DNA of 64,000 nt from Arthrobacter sp. DNA4 (GCF_024362385.1 NZ_CP101466.1:806001-870000); one strand, 5' to 3'; positions 32,637-42,383 are shown, counted from the stretch's first letter. Numbers and translations are program-made. Notes: generated by a model not told the origin, from the sequence alone.

Positions 32637-34128
32637 CGCGGACCACCTTTTCATTCAGCGCGCGCAGGAAGTCCGCGGACCAGTGGTCCACGTCGTGGTC
32701 CAGGATCTGCTTGCGCATGGCCCTCATTCGGCGGGATGCTTCCCGCGGGGTCAGCTCGACGGCAGTCATGATGGTGTTCTTCAGGCCGGCAATGTCGTGC
32801 GGATTGATCAGCAGCGCCTGCTTCAGCTGGTCGGCCGCCCCGGCGAACTCGCTCAGGACCAGGGCGCCGTCGTTGTTGTTGCGCGCGGTGACATATTCCT
32901 TGGCCACGAGATTCATCCCGTCCCGCAGGGCGGTGACCAGCATGACGTCCGCGGCCAGGTACAGCGCCACCATCTCCTCGACGGGGTAGCTGTGGTGCAG
33001 ATAGCGGACGGCGGTGTTTTCGAGGGTGTCGTAGGTGCCGTTGATGTGTCCAACGGTGCCTTCCACCTCTTCGCGCAGGAGCCGGTACTGTTCCACGCGT
33101 TCCCGGCTGGGGGAGGCAACCTGGATGAGGGTCGCGTCGCCCACCGTGAGCCTGCCGTCCGCCAGGAGTTCCTCGAAGGCCTTCAGCCGGTGGCGGATGC
33201 CCTTGGTGTAATCCAGCCGGTCCACGCCGAGCAGGATGGTCTTGGGGTTGCCAAGGTCCTGCCGGATCTGCCGGGCGCGTTCAATGATGTCCGGCCTGGC
33301 AGCGAGCTCGGTGATCTGCTTGACGTCGATGGAGATGGGGAAGGCCTGCGCCCGCGCGATGTGGGTCAGCTGACCGTTGTGGTCCTTGACGTGCACCTGC
33401 TGCTGCTTGACGCTGGCACCCAGGAAACGGCGCGCGGAGCGCATGAAGTTTCCGGCGTCGCTGGGCCGCTGGAAGCCCACCAGGTCGGCGCCCAGCAGGC
33501 CGTCGATGATGGCCTGGCGCCAGGGAAGCTGGGCAAAGATTTCAGGCGGCGGGAACGGGATGTGGTTAAAGAAGCCGATCCTGAGGTCCGGCCGTGCTTC
33601 ACGGAGCAGCCGGGGCACCAGCTGCAGCTGGTAGTCCTGCACCCACACGGTGGCCCCCTGGTCCGCATGGCGCACCACGGCGTCGGCGAACCTGCGGTTG
33701 ACCCGACGGTAGGCGTCCCACCAGGTGCGGTGGAACTCCGGCGGGGCGATGACGTCGTGGTACAGCGGCCAAAGACTGGCGTTGGAAAACCCTTCGTAGT
33801 ACAGCTCCACGTCATCGGTGCTGAGCTGTACTGGAACGAGGTCCATGCCGCCGTGGCTGAAGGGCTCGACCGTTTCGTCGGGGGCTCCGTGCCAGCCAAC
33901 CCAGGCGCCGTCGGTCTTGGTCATCATCGGCGCGAGGGCGGTCACCAGCCCTCCGGGCGACCGGCGCCAGCCGGAGCCGTCATCGCTGTCGTCCCCCGGC
34001 GCCACGCGGTCGACGGGCAGCCTGTTGGAGACCACCATGAAGTCGTACTTGGTGTGGCCGGCGTGGCCGGAACCGGAACTGCTTACCGTAGCTGTTCCGG
34101 CTGTTTTTTCCTGGACGGGTGTTTGCAT
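32626..34128 (-). CDS. otsA: Alpha,alpha-trehalose-6-phosphate synthase (GT20)
   Basis: OtsA joins UDP- or ADP-glucose and glucose-6-phosphate into trehalose-6-phosphate. The 500-aa protein has the GT20 motifs: SNRLPVDR, RSPGGLVTAL, WVGWHG, WVQDYQLQLVPRLLR, FFNHIPFPPPEIF, LLGVDRLDYTKGI, and LRDGMNLVAKEY with the donor-binding acidic stretch after it. The ATG at 34128 has AGGGGG just upstream; residues 1-27 are a variable tail. otsB overlaps its 3' end by 11 bp. Its product could supply TreS and the GlgE pathway. Confidence 0.95.
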   Translation of the reverse strand: MQTPVQEKTAGTATVSSSGSGHAGHTKYDFMVVSNRLPVDRVAPGDDSDDGSGWRRSPGGLVTALAPMMTKTDGAWVGWHGAPDETVEPFSHGGMDLVPVQLSTDDVELYYEGFSNASLWPLYHDVIAPPEFHRTWWDAYRRVNRRFADAVVRHADQGATVWVQDYQLQLVPRLLREARPDLRIGFFNHIPFPPPEIFAQLPWRQAIIDGLLGADLVGFQRPSDAGNFMRSARRFLGASVKQQQVHVKDHNGQLTHIARAQAFPISIDVKQITELAARPDIIERARQIRQDLGNPKTILLGVDRLDYTKGIRHRLKAFEELLADGRLTVGDATLIQVASPSRERVEQYRLLREEVEGTVGHINGTYDTLENTAVRYLHHSYPVEEMVALYLAADVMLVTALRDGMNLVAKEYVTARNNNDGALVLSEFAGAADQLKQALLINPHDIAGLKNTIMTAVELTPREASRRMRAMRKQILDHDVDHWSADFLRALNEKVVRDDS

Positions 34129-34306
34129 TGCGGCCCCCTGGGGTTGCTTGTGCCTCTAAGCCACCCTAGCCGGACGGAATCATCGGGGCTATTCGTCCGT
34201 TGGTCAACCCGAAAGAATGGTTGAAACCGCAAGCTCTCAGCTTTCTCCCCTAAAATGTTGGGGTGCCACCAAGTGGTCCCCCTACGTCGACCGACCCAAG
34301 GAACTC

Positions 34307-35194
34307 ATGAGCCCCGCAAACGAAGTACGTAAGTCCAAGGCTGAGCGAACCGCCGAGGCGCGGGAAAAGGCGCGCCTGATCCGCGAAGCGCAGGTAAAGA
34401 AGGACAAGCGCAACAAGCTGCTGATCGGCTGGGGCATCGTGGCAGCGGTCGTGGCCATCCTGGTGGTGGTGGCCCTGGTGGTCACCAACAGCCTCAAGCA
34501 AAACGCGCCGGTTGCGGACCAGGGACCCGTTCCGGCCAATGCCAACGCCCACGGCGGCGTGACCCTGCTGGCCAACACGGGCGTGGCCAAGACTGAAGCG
34601 GCAACTGTTGACGCGGCTTCCCTGGGGGATGCCCCGAAGACTCCGCCCGCCGAGGTTGTGGCTCCGGGCGCCGGGGCGGAGGCCGGCAAGCCGGTGAAGG
34701 TTGTCCTCTACATCGACTTCATCTGCCCCGTCTGCAAGAACTTCGAGGCCCAGTACAACGACCAGCTCACCTCGCTGCGCAATGACGGCAAGATCACGGT
34801 GGAATACCGTGCCCTCGGCTTCCTGGACAGCCGGTCAACCACCAACTACTCGTCCCGCGCCGCCAACGCCGCGGCCTGCGTGGTCAACGCGTCACCGGAG
34901 AAGTACTCCGACTTCGTCAACGCGCTGTTTGCCAAGCAGCCGGCGGAGGGCAGCGCAGGCCTCTCGGACAACGACCTGAAGAAGATGGCATCCGACATGG
35001 GCGTCAACATCGACTCCTGCGTGGATGACAAGACCTACCGCCCGTTCGTGAAGTTCACCACCAAGGAAGCAGCGGCCATCGGCGTGACCGGTACGCCCAC
35101 GGTGTTCGTGGACGGCAAGCAGTGGGGCAAGGGGGACAGCGCCCAGACGCCGTTCCCGGACTTCCTGCAGGCAGCCATCACGGCTAAGGGCTAA
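34307..35194 (+). CDS. Membrane-anchored DsbA-like thioredoxin-fold protein
   Basis: A 295-aa protein with a charged cytoplasmic N-terminus (1-36), one transmembrane helix (about 38-60, GWGIVAAVVAILVVVALVV), an Ala/Pro-rich linker and an extracytoplasmic DsbA/thioredoxin_4 domain. The active-site motif is FICPVCKNF with Cys140 and Cys143; TGTPTVFVDG carries the cis-Pro loop. It likely forms or rearranges disulfides in exported proteins. The ATG at 34307 is preceded by AAGGA, and the upstream in-frame extension has no ribosome-binding site. It diverges from otsA. Confidence 0.85.
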   Translation: MSPANEVRKSKAERTAEAREKARLIREAQVKKDKRNKLLIGWGIVAAVVAILVVVALVVTNSLKQNAPVADQGPVPANANAHGGVTLLANTGVAKTEAATVDAASLGDAPKTPPAEVVAPGAGAEAGKPVKVVLYIDFICPVCKNFEAQYNDQLTSLRNDGKITVEYRALGFLDSRSTTNYSSRAANAAACVVNASPEKYSDFVNALFAKQPAEGSAGLSDNDLKKMASDMGVNIDSCVDDKTYRPFVKFTTKEAAAIGVTGTPTVFVDGKQWGKGDSAQTPFPDFLQAAITAKG

Positions 35195-35208
35195 GGACCA
35201 GCAGCCCG

Positions 35209-35251
35209 GGCAGGGGCCCGCTCCGGATCGTCTCCGGGGCGGGCCCCTGCC
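35209..35251 (+). terminator. Hairpin terminator after the thioredoxin-fold gene
   Basis: 13-nt GC-rich arms at 35209-35221 and 35239-35251 enclose a loop that can itself pair. The stem is strong, and a T-run follows only at 35276-35280. Confidence 0.65.
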
Positions 35252-35277
35252 GCGTCCAGCGGCGGTTCCGGCGCGTT

Positions 35278-35306
35278 TTTACGCCCGGCGGGAGTTGGGC
35301 TAACCT
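35278..35306 (+). promoter_or_regulatory. Putative tRNA-Thr promoter
   Basis: TTTACG (35278-35283), a 17-bp spacer and TAACCT (35301-35306) lie 37 bp before the tRNA. Confidence 0.4.
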
Positions 35307-35343
35307 TATCTAGCGCCTTCCCGGCGCACGCCCCCAGGGGCGC

Positions 35344-35420
35344 GCCTCCTTAGCTCAGTTGGCCAGAGCACCGCTCTTGTAAAGCGGGGGTCGTCGGTTC
35401 GAATCCGACAGGGGGCTCCA
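35344..35420 (+). tRNA. tRNA-Thr (TGT)
   Basis: A 77-nt cloverleaf with encoded CCA. The acceptor GCCTCCT pairs with AGGGGGC (one G-T). The anticodon stem CCGCT/AGCGG encloses loop CTTGTAA with anticodon TGT, and the T-arm carries GGTTCGAATCC. It reads ACA-type threonine codons. Confidence 0.96.
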
Positions 35421-35488
35421 CACCACCTCCGGGTCTAAGCTGGATCCATCCGAATAATCAGCCTGCTGACTAAGGGAGGATGGGTGCC

Positions 35489-35914
35489 ATGCCCAAGACC
35501 GGCAAGAACGACCATGCCCGTGAGGACGAGCTTCCCTCGACCCTGCAGCGTTCTGACCAGAAGGCCCAGGACACGTTCGCGAAGACCTATGATTCCGCCC
35601 TCGAGTCCTACGACCAGGACGAAGAGCGCGCCGCCCGCGCAGCCTACGCCTCACTGAAGCACAGCTATGAGAAGGTGGGCGACCACTGGGAGCCCAAGGA
35701 AAAGCGCGGCCCCTCTGACAAGCGCGCGGAGCAGGGCATCCGATCGTCCGAACCCACCGCCGGCGGCGTCGATGCCAACGCCTCAAAGGAGCACCTCTAC
35801 AAGCTCGCCAAGGAATTGGACGTCAAGGGCCGCTCGAAGATGGACAAGGACCAGCTGGTCCACGCTCTCCAGAAGGCCAACGACGCCGCTACCCGCAAAG
35901 CCCGCAGCAAATAG
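35489..35914 (+). CDS. ChaB family protein with a C-terminal Rho-N/SAP-like helix pair
   Basis: A 141-aa, highly charged protein. Residues 8-60 (ELPSTLQRSDQKAQDTFAKT to AYASLKHSYEKVGDHW) match the ChaB domain, a small helical fold once linked to cation transport regulation but of unclear function. The C-terminus (KEHLYKLAKELDVKGRSKMDKDQLVHALQ) looks like the Rho N-terminal or SAP-like motif, which often binds nucleic acids. I chose the second ATG (35489) because GGGAGG (35474-35479) is 9 nt away; it touches the first ATG at 35480. Confidence 0.8.
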   Translation: MPKTGKNDHAREDELPSTLQRSDQKAQDTFAKTYDSALESYDQDEERAARAAYASLKHSYEKVGDHWEPKEKRGPSDKRAEQGIRSSEPTAGGVDANASKEHLYKLAKELDVKGRSKMDKDQLVHALQKANDAATRKARSK

Positions 35915-35999
35915 CCTGTGCTCTTGCCGTCCCGCCGTCCCAAGGTGTCGAATCAGAGGACACGTCCGGTCCGGTCGGCAATGATGCCAGGAGGTTCCA

Positions 36000-38171
36000 A
36001 TGTCGGTGAAGAGCACCAGGGAGTCAGCGCGGGCGGCGGGCGGCAGGAACGGGCCTGATTCGAAGCGGGCCGACCAGGCCGCCGGCATCGCGGCGCAGGA
36101 CCCGGCCCGGATCCGGAACGTGGCCTTGGTGGGGCACTCCGGTGCCGGGAAGACCATGCTGATCGAGGCCCTGCTCGCAGCCAACGGCATGATCACCCGC
36201 AAGGGCTCCATTGCGGACGGGTCCACGGTCAGCGACTCGGATCCGGCCGCGGTCCACCAGCAACGCTCGGTCACGGTCTCCTTGGTGCCGCTGATGGTCG
36301 ACGACGTCAAAGTGAACCTCCTGGACACCCCCGGCTACCCGGACTTCATCGGCGAGCTGAGGGCCGGGCTTAGGGCCTCGGATGCCGCCCTTTTTGTGGT
36401 CTCCGCCGTGGACGGCATCGACGCAACCACCACCGCGCTCTGGGCCGAGTGCGGGCACATGATGCTGCCGCGCGCCGTCGTGATCACCCGGCTGGACCAT
36501 CCGCGGGCAAATTACGACGGCGCCCTGGCCGCCTGCCGTAAGGCGTTCGGCGACGGCGTCCTGCCGCTGTGCGTCCCGGTGCCGGCAGGGGGTGCGGCCA
36601 CCGGCCTCCTGGGCCTGTTGTCCCAGGAAGTGACGGACTACTCCTCCGGAGACCCATCACCCGATGTCCGCCCCGCGGCCCCCGGGGAACTTGCAGCCGC
36701 CGGCGCCGCGCGGGGTGCCCTGATCGAGGGCATCATCGCCGAAAGCGAAGACGAGACGCTGATGGACCGCTACCTGGAAGGGGAGGATATCGATACCGCA
36801 GTGCTGGCGGCCGACCTGGAAACCGCCGTCGCCCGCGGCTCGTTCTTCCCCGTCCTGCCCACGTCCGCCGTCACCGGCCTCGGCACGGCGGAGCTGCTCG
36901 ATGTGCTGGTGCGCGCCTTCCCGGCACCGCCGGAACGCAGCCTGCCGGACACGACCGACCTTGCAGGGGAACCGGCTGGAAGGCTGGCATGCGACCCCTC
37001 GGGGCCGCTCGCCGCCGAGGTGGTGCGCACTTCCAACGATCCCTTCCTGGGACGCATCTGCCTGGTGCGCGTCTTCTCCGGGACGCTGCAGGAGGACACG
37101 CCTGTCCACGTGGCCGGTCACGGCCTCGCTGACCGCGGGCACCAGGACCATGACACCGACGAACGCGTCACCCATATCTACTCGCCGCTGGGCGCCAGCC
37201 TGCGCCCCGTTCCCTACTGCGTGGCCGGGGACATGTGCGCACTGGCGAAGCTGGGCAGCGCGGAAACCGGGGACACCATTTCCACCCGGGAAAGCCCGCT
37301 GCTGCTGGCCACGTGGGAGATGCCCGAACCGTTGCTGCCGGTTGCCGTGGAAGCGGATTCCCGCAGCGACGAGGACGCCCTGGCCCGCAGCCTGGGCCGG
37401 ATCGCAGCCGGGGATCCCACCCTGCGGGTGGAACGGAACGCCGAAACGCACCAGCTGGTGCTGTGGTGCATGGGTGAGGCGCACGCCGAGGTGGTCCTGG
37501 ACCGGCTGCGGGAACAGGGCGTCAAGCTGCACACCGTGGACGTGGTGACACCGCTGCGGGAAACCTTCGCTGCCCCCGCCACCGGCCACGGACGCCACGT
37601 CAAACAGTCCGGCGGGCACGGCCAGTACGCCGTGTGCGACATCCAGGTTGAACCGCTGGACCGCGGCGGCGGGTTCGAATTCGTGGACAAGACGGTGGGC
37701 GGCGTCATCCCGGGAACGTTCATCCCGTCCATCGAAAAAGGAGTCCGGGCCCAAATGGACAGGGGAGTGTCTGCGGGTTTTCCCGTGGTGGATCTGCGGG
37801 TGACGCTGACCGGCGGGAAGGCCCACAGCGTGGATTCCTCCGACGCGGCATTCCAGGCGGCGGGGGCCCTTGCCCTGCGCGAGGCGGCGGCCGCGGGAAA
37901 GATCCAGCTCCTGGAGCCGGTGTCCTCCGTGTCCATCACCGTTGCCGACGAACATGTGGGCAGCGTGATGAGCGATTTGTCCGGCCGGCGCGGACGCCTC
38001 ACCGGCACCACCTCCTCCGGCGAAGGGCTGACGGAGATCAGCGCCGAAGTCCCGGACCAGGAACTCCTGCGGTATGCAGTGGAACTGCGGGCCCTGACGG
38101 CAGGTACGGGCCGGTTCCGCCGGCAGTACCTGCGGCACGACCCCGTTCCCCCCAACTTCAGCCCGTCCTGA
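36000..38171 (+). CDS. Elongation factor G-like protein EF-G2
   Basis: A 723-aa translational GTPase paralogue. It has G1 GHSGAGKT (45-52), G3 DTPG from Asp108, and the EF-G domains II-V; domain IV includes HGRHVKQSGGHGQYAVCD. The G4 position reads TRLD (163-166) instead of NKxD, and switch I is divergent. This matches the actinobacterial EF-G2 group; the Mycobacterium smegmatis member is reported to bind but not hydrolyse GTP on ribosomes, so a regulatory or stress role is possible. AGGAGG at 35989-35994 sets the ATG. No rpsL/rpsG/tuf neighbours, so it is not the housekeeping fusA. Confidence 0.88.
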   Translation: MSVKSTRESARAAGGRNGPDSKRADQAAGIAAQDPARIRNVALVGHSGAGKTMLIEALLAANGMITRKGSIADGSTVSDSDPAAVHQQRSVTVSLVPLMVDDVKVNLLDTPGYPDFIGELRAGLRASDAALFVVSAVDGIDATTTALWAECGHMMLPRAVVITRLDHPRANYDGALAACRKAFGDGVLPLCVPVPAGGAATGLLGLLSQEVTDYSSGDPSPDVRPAAPGELAAAGAARGALIEGIIAESEDETLMDRYLEGEDIDTAVLAADLETAVARGSFFPVLPTSAVTGLGTAELLDVLVRAFPAPPERSLPDTTDLAGEPAGRLACDPSGPLAAEVVRTSNDPFLGRICLVRVFSGTLQEDTPVHVAGHGLADRGHQDHDTDERVTHIYSPLGASLRPVPYCVAGDMCALAKLGSAETGDTISTRESPLLLATWEMPEPLLPVAVEADSRSDEDALARSLGRIAAGDPTLRVERNAETHQLVLWCMGEAHAEVVLDRLREQGVKLHTVDVVTPLRETFAAPATGHGRHVKQSGGHGQYAVCDIQVEPLDRGGGFEFVDKTVGGVIPGTFIPSIEKGVRAQMDRGVSAGFPVVDLRVTLTGGKAHSVDSSDAAFQAAGALALREAAAAGKIQLLEPVSSVSITVADEHVGSVMSDLSGRRGRLTGTTSSGEGLTEISAEVPDQELLRYAVELRALTAGTGRFRRQYLRHDPVPPNFSPS

Positions 38172-38210
38172 TCCGCCCGGCCAGGAACAGCCCGAAGAGA
38201 ACGGCCGCCG

Positions 38211-39461
38211 GTGAATGCCGCAGCACGCAAGATCCAGAACGTCTACCTGACGCTGACGTTGGGAAACACCCTTGCGGCCTCGTTCATTTGGGGCATCAAC
38301 ACGCTCTTCCTGCTCGATGCCGGGCTCACCAACCTGGAAGCCTTCGCGGCCAACGCCTTCTTCACCGCAGGGATGGTTCTCTTCGAGGTGCCCACCGGGG
38401 TGGTGGCCGACAGCTGGGGACGCCGCACGTCCTTCCTGCTGGGCACCGTGACGCTGGCCGGGTCCACCTACCTTTACTACCTGCTGTGGCAGTTGTCGGC
38501 TCCGTTCTGGTGGTGGGCAGCGGTGTCTGCACTGTTGGGCCTTGGCTTCACCTTCTTCTCGGGGGCCGTGGAAGCCTGGCTGGTGGACGCCCTCCACTTT
38601 TCCGGCTACGACGGCGGACTCGAAGCCGTCCTGGGCCGGGGCCAGATGGTTTCCGGCATCGCCATGCTGGCCGGATCAGTAGCGGGCGGGGTCATTGCCC
38701 AGGCCACCAACCTGGGCGTGCCGTTCCTGCTGCGCGTCGCGGTGCTGGTGGCGATGTTCGCTGTTGCCTTCCTGCTCATGCACGACGTCGGCTTCACCCC
38801 CGAGCGGTCGGCGCACCCCCTGCAGGCCACCCGCGCAGTGCTGCAGGCCTCGCTGGACGGCGGACTGAAGAACCCTCCGGTGCGGTTCATGATGCTGGCC
38901 GCGCCGTTCACGGAGGGCGTGGGATTCTACGTTTTTTACGCCCTCCAGCCCTACCTGCTGCAGCTCTTCGGTGATCCGAGGGCCTACGCTATCGCAGGCC
39001 TGGCAGCAGCCATCGTTGCAGGTGCGGATATCGTGGGCGGCTGGCTTGCCCCGCTGGTCCGGAAGCTGGTCCGCCGGCGCACCACGGTACTGATCGCCTC
39101 CACCATCACCAGCTCAGCGGTCCTGGTGGTGCTCCTGGCCACCCACATCTTCTGGCTGGCCCTGGTGCTCCTGGCGCTCTGGGCGGTGGTTGCCTCCGCC
39201 GGCACCCCCGTGCGCCAGGCGTACCTCAACGACATGATCCCCTCGAAGCAGCGGGCCACCGTCCTGAGCTTTGCCTCGCTCATGGGGTCCAGCGGGGGAG
39301 TGGTGGTGCAGCCGCTGCTCGGCAGGACCGCGGACCTCTACGGCTACCCGGCGTCGCTGGCCCTGGGCGGCGCGGTGCAGTTGCTGGCGGCCCCGTTCAT
39401 CGTGCTGAGCCGCCGCCGGCGCTCGCCTGCCGATGTTGCCGCAGGCCTGGCTGCCCCCTGA
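38211..39461 (+). CDS. Major facilitator superfamily transporter
   Basis: A 416-aa inner-membrane protein with about 12 hydrophobic helices. The loop between helices 2 and 3 carries the MFS signature as GVVADSWGRRTSFLLG, and the second half repeats the pattern (GRTADLYGYPASL). Substrate is unknown; DHA1-type drug or metabolite exporters are the closest by feel. It begins 39 bp after the EF-G2 gene with a GTG that has only a weak upstream purine stretch, so it may depend on coupling with that gene. Confidence 0.78.
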   Translation: MNAAARKIQNVYLTLTLGNTLAASFIWGINTLFLLDAGLTNLEAFAANAFFTAGMVLFEVPTGVVADSWGRRTSFLLGTVTLAGSTYLYYLLWQLSAPFWWWAAVSALLGLGFTFFSGAVEAWLVDALHFSGYDGGLEAVLGRGQMVSGIAMLAGSVAGGVIAQATNLGVPFLLRVAVLVAMFAVAFLLMHDVGFTPERSAHPLQATRAVLQASLDGGLKNPPVRFMMLAAPFTEGVGFYVFYALQPYLLQLFGDPRAYAIAGLAAAIVAGADIVGGWLAPLVRKLVRRRTTVLIASTITSSAVLVVLLATHIFWLALVLLALWAVVASAGTPVRQAYLNDMIPSKQRATVLSFASLMGSSGGVVVQPLLGRTADLYGYPASLALGGAVQLLAAPFIVLSRRRRSPADVAAGLAAP

Positions 39462-39499
39462 GCAGTTGCCCCTCATCGCCGCGGCCGCACGCAGGAAGA

Positions 39500-39535
39500 C
39501 CCCCGTTGCCAGGACTCAGTCCGGGGCAACGGGGG
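39500..39535. terminator. Bidirectional hairpin between convergent genes
   Basis: Perfect 11-bp arms at 39500-39510 and 39525-39535 with a 14-nt loop between the MFS gene (plus) and gguB (minus). No clear T-run on either side. Confidence 0.6.
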
Positions 39536-39562
39536 CCAACAGGTGCACGGTTGCGGTTTTTC

Positions 39563-40843
39563 CTACTTGATGCCTGCCTCCACCGTTTCGCTGGCGGCCG
39601 GCGCCGGCTTCTCTGCTGCCGGCGGAGGGCTGGTCTTGAGCTTGAAGCGCTTGCCAATGTCGCCGCCGCCACCGCTGCGGTTCTTGTTGAAGATGTCGAA
39701 ACCGACCGCGACAAGGAGCACCAGGCCCTTGATGAGCTGCTGGTAGTCGGTGCCCAGGCCCAGGATGGACATGCCGTTGTTCAGCACGCCCATGATGAGG
39801 CCACCGATCATGGCTCCCGCCACCGTACCGATGCCGCCGGTGACCGCGGCGCCGCCAATGAAGGCTGCGGCGATGGAATCGAGTTCGAAGCCGGTTCCGC
39901 CGGCGGGCTGTGCGGAGTTGAGCCGGGCGGTGAAGACAAGGCCGGCCAGCGCGGAGAGCACGCCCATGTTAACGAAGAGCCGGAATGTGACGGCCTTGGT
40001 CTTGATGCCCGACAGCTCAGCCGCATGGAGGTTGCCGCCGATGGCGTACGTGTGCCGGTCGAAGACGCTGTTGTTCATGAGGGCCGTGTACGCGATGACC
40101 AGCGCGGCCAGGACCACCAGGACGATCGGCGTGCCGCGGTAGGACGCCAGCAGGAAGGTGATGACGAGCATGAGCAGCGACGTGAAGGTGGTCTTGATGA
40201 CAAACCAGACCAGGGGCTCGCTTTCGAGGTCGAACTTCCGGCGGATCCTGCGCTCCTTGAAAGCCTGGATCAGCAGGGCCGCCGTTGCGCCGACGCCCAG
40301 GATGACGGTAAGCCATTCCAGTACCGAGGTACCACCGGTGAGATCGGGGAGGAAGCCGCCGCCGAGGGCACGGAGTTCGGCGGGGAAGGGGGTGATCTGC
40401 TGGTTCTTCAGGGTGATGAGCGTCAGCCCGCGGAAGATCAGCATGCTTACCAGGGTGACGATGAAGGCCGGGATCCCCACATAGGCGATCCAGTAGCCCT
40501 GCCAGGCACCCACCAGGGCGCCGACCAGCAGGCAGGCAGGGATGGCGGCCCACCACGGCCAGCCCCAGTGCACGATCATGACGCCGGCCACGGCGCCGAT
40601 GAACCCGGCCACCGACCCCACGGAAAGGTCGATGTGACCGGCGATGATCACCATCACCATGCCGATGGCCAGGATGAGGATGTAGCTGTTCTGGACCACC
40701 AGGTTGGTGACGTTCTGCGGTTCCAGCAGGATCCCGCCCGTCAGGCCCTGGAACAGCAGGACGATCAGGATCAGGGCAACGAAGATGCCAACCTGGCGGA
40801 GGCGGCTGGTGAGGAATCCGAGCGATTCTCGTAGGGCGGACAT
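39563..40843 (-). CDS. gguB: Multiple monosaccharide ABC transporter permease
   Basis: A 426-aa CUT2-family sugar permease with about 10-12 membrane helices. It shows the branched-chain/ribose-type permease motif IIAGHIDLSVGSVAGF and AGAMIGGLIMGVLNNGMSILG. The long central insert and the genes beside it fit GguB/MmsB, the permease of the ChvE-GguAB system that imports arabinose, xylose, galactose and similar sugars. The ATG at 40843 lies 4 bp after the gguA stop. Last gene of the importer operon; its C-terminal tail is Pro/Ala-rich and cytoplasmic. Confidence 0.88.
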   Translation of the reverse strand: MSALRESLGFLTSRLRQVGIFVALILIVLLFQGLTGGILLEPQNVTNLVVQNSYILILAIGMVMVIIAGHIDLSVGSVAGFIGAVAGVMIVHWGWPWWAAIPACLLVGALVGAWQGYWIAYVGIPAFIVTLVSMLIFRGLTLITLKNQQITPFPAELRALGGGFLPDLTGGTSVLEWLTVILGVGATAALLIQAFKERRIRRKFDLESEPLVWFVIKTTFTSLLMLVITFLLASYRGTPIVLVVLAALVIAYTALMNNSVFDRHTYAIGGNLHAAELSGIKTKAVTFRLFVNMGVLSALAGLVFTARLNSAQPAGGTGFELDSIAAAFIGGAAVTGGIGTVAGAMIGGLIMGVLNNGMSILGLGTDYQQLIKGLVLLVAVGFDIFNKNRSGGGGDIGKRFKLKTSPPPAAEKPAPAASETVEAGIK

Positions 40844-40847
40844 TTCG

Positions 40848-42383
40848 CTATTCCTTCTCTTTGGTCATGTAGTGCATCAGGGTCTCCTGGGTGGCCTCGG
40901 CGATGGGCACCTCACCTGTGATGTGCCCGGCAGCGAGGGTGTAGATGCGGTCGCAGATGCCCAGGAGTTCGGGAAGTTCCGAGGAAATCACGATGACGGC
41001 TTTTCCTTCGGCCGCGAGTTTGGCGATGATCGTGTAGATCTCGTATTTGGCCCCGACATCGATTCCGCGGGTGGGTTCATCGAGGATGAGCACGTCCGGG
41101 TCGGAGAACATCCATTTGCTCAGCACCACCTTCTGCTGGTTTCCACCGGACAGTTTCCCGGTGATGGCGGCCACCGACGGGGCTTTGATGTTCATGCTCC
41201 TGCGGTAGCCGTTGGCCACCACGGTCTCCTGGTTCTTGTCCACGAAGCCGCGCTTGGCGAGCTTGCGCAGTGCTGCCAGGGAAATGTTCCGCTTGATGTC
41301 CTCGATGAGGTTCAGCCCGTAGTGCTTCCGGTCCTCGGTGGCGTAGGCGATGCCATGCCTGATGGCGTCGGACACCGTTGCGGTGTTGATTTCCTCGCCG
41401 TATTTGTAGACCTTGCCGGAGGTGGCGGTGCCGTAGGTGCGGCCGAAGACGCTCATGGCAAGTTCGGTGCGCCCGGCGCCCATGAGGCCGGCAAGCCCCA
41501 CCACCTCACCCTTCCTGACGTGCAGGTTGGCGTTGTTGACCACCATGCGGCTGTGGTCCTGGGGGTGGCGCACGGACCAGTCCTCGATCCGCAGGACTTC
41601 CTCGCCGATCCGCGGCTCGCGCTCCGGATACAGGCTCTCCAGGTCCCGGCCCACCATGCCGCGGATGATCCGCTCCTGGGTGATCTGGCCTTCGTCGAGC
41701 CGCAGGGTCTCGATGGTCTTGCCGTCCCGGATGATGGTGACGGCGTCCGCCACCTTGCGGATCTCATTGAGTTTGTGGCTGATGATGATGCTGGTGACGC
41801 CCTGGCCCTTCAGGTGGAGGATCAGGTCCAGCAGGTGGCCGGAATCCTCGTCATTGAGTGCGGCCGTGGGCTCGTCCAGGATCAGCAGCTTCACTTCCTT
41901 GGACAACGCCTTGGCGATTTCCACCAGTTGCTGCTTGCCCACGCTGATGTGCTGCACGGGGGTGACCGGGTTCTCGTCCAGGCCGACGCGGGCCAGCAGC
42001 CGGGCTGCCTCCAGGTTGGTCTTGCGCCAGTCCACCCACCCGTTGGTGGCCTGTTCGTTGCCCAGGTAGATGTTCTCGGCGATGGACAGGTACGGGCTCA
42101 GGGCCAGTTCCTGGTGGATGATGACGATCCCGCGCTTCTCGCTGTCAGAGATGCTGGAAAAGTTGCAGGGTTCGTTCTCGAAGAGGATCTCCCCGTCGAA
42201 GCTGTTGTGCGGATAGACGCCGGACAACACTTTCATGAGCGTTGATTTGCTTACTCCGTTTTCACCGCAGATGGCGTGGACCTCTCCACGGTTCACATCC
42301 AGGGTGACGTCCTGGAGGGCTTTTACGCCCGGGAACGTCTTGGTGATTCCTCGCATTTGAAGAATGGGTGTGTTCATCGTCAA
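40848..42383 (-). CDS. gguA: Multiple monosaccharide ABC transporter ATP-binding protein
   Basis: A 511-aa double ATPase of the CUT2 family. The N-terminal nucleotide-binding domain has Q-loop [13 protein letters not shown], signature-like [15 protein letters not shown], Walker [12 protein letters not shown] and ISHK. The second domain has the usual degenerate P-loop [24 protein letters not shown] and [15 protein letters not shown]. Oddity: the N-terminal Walker A reads GENGVSKST where GENGAGKST is expected, so the glycine before the catalytic lysine is serine. The lysine is kept. The codons there (GGA GTA AGC AAA TCA) are unusually A-rich for this genome. Confidence 0.88.
   Translation of the reverse strand: MTMNTPILQMRGITKTFPGVKALQDVTLDVNRGEVHAICGENGVSKSTLMKVLSGVYPHNSFDGEILFENEPCNFSSISDSEKRGIVIIHQELALSPYLSIAENIYLGNEQATNGWVDWRKTNLEAARLLARVGLDENPVTPVQHISVGKQQLVEIAKALSKEVKLLILDEPTAALNDEDSGHLLDLILHLKGQGVTSIIISHKLNEIRKVADAVTIIRDGKTIETLRLDEGQITQERIIRGMVGRDLESLYPEREPRIGEEVLRIEDWSVRHPQDHSRMVVNNANLHVRKGEVVGLAGLMGAGRTELAMSVFGRTYGTATSGKVYKYGEEINTATVSDAIRHGIAYATEDRKHYGLNLIEDIKRNISLAALRKLAKRGFVDKNQETVVANGYRRSMNIKAPSVAAITGKLSGGNQQKVVLSKWMFSDPDVLILDEPTRGIDVGAKYEIYTIIAKLAAEGKAVIVISSELPELLGICDRIYTLAAGHITGEVPIAEATQETLMHYMTKEKE

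Noticed and set aside
36657..38597. 646-codon minus-strand frame over the EF-G2 gene
   Set aside because: Runs through two real plus-strand genes and has His/Gly/Gln-rich nonsense composition.
39506..40834. 442-codon plus-strand frame opposite gguB
   Set aside because: Translation is low-complexity Asp/Gly/Gln/His; gguB on the minus strand is unambiguous.
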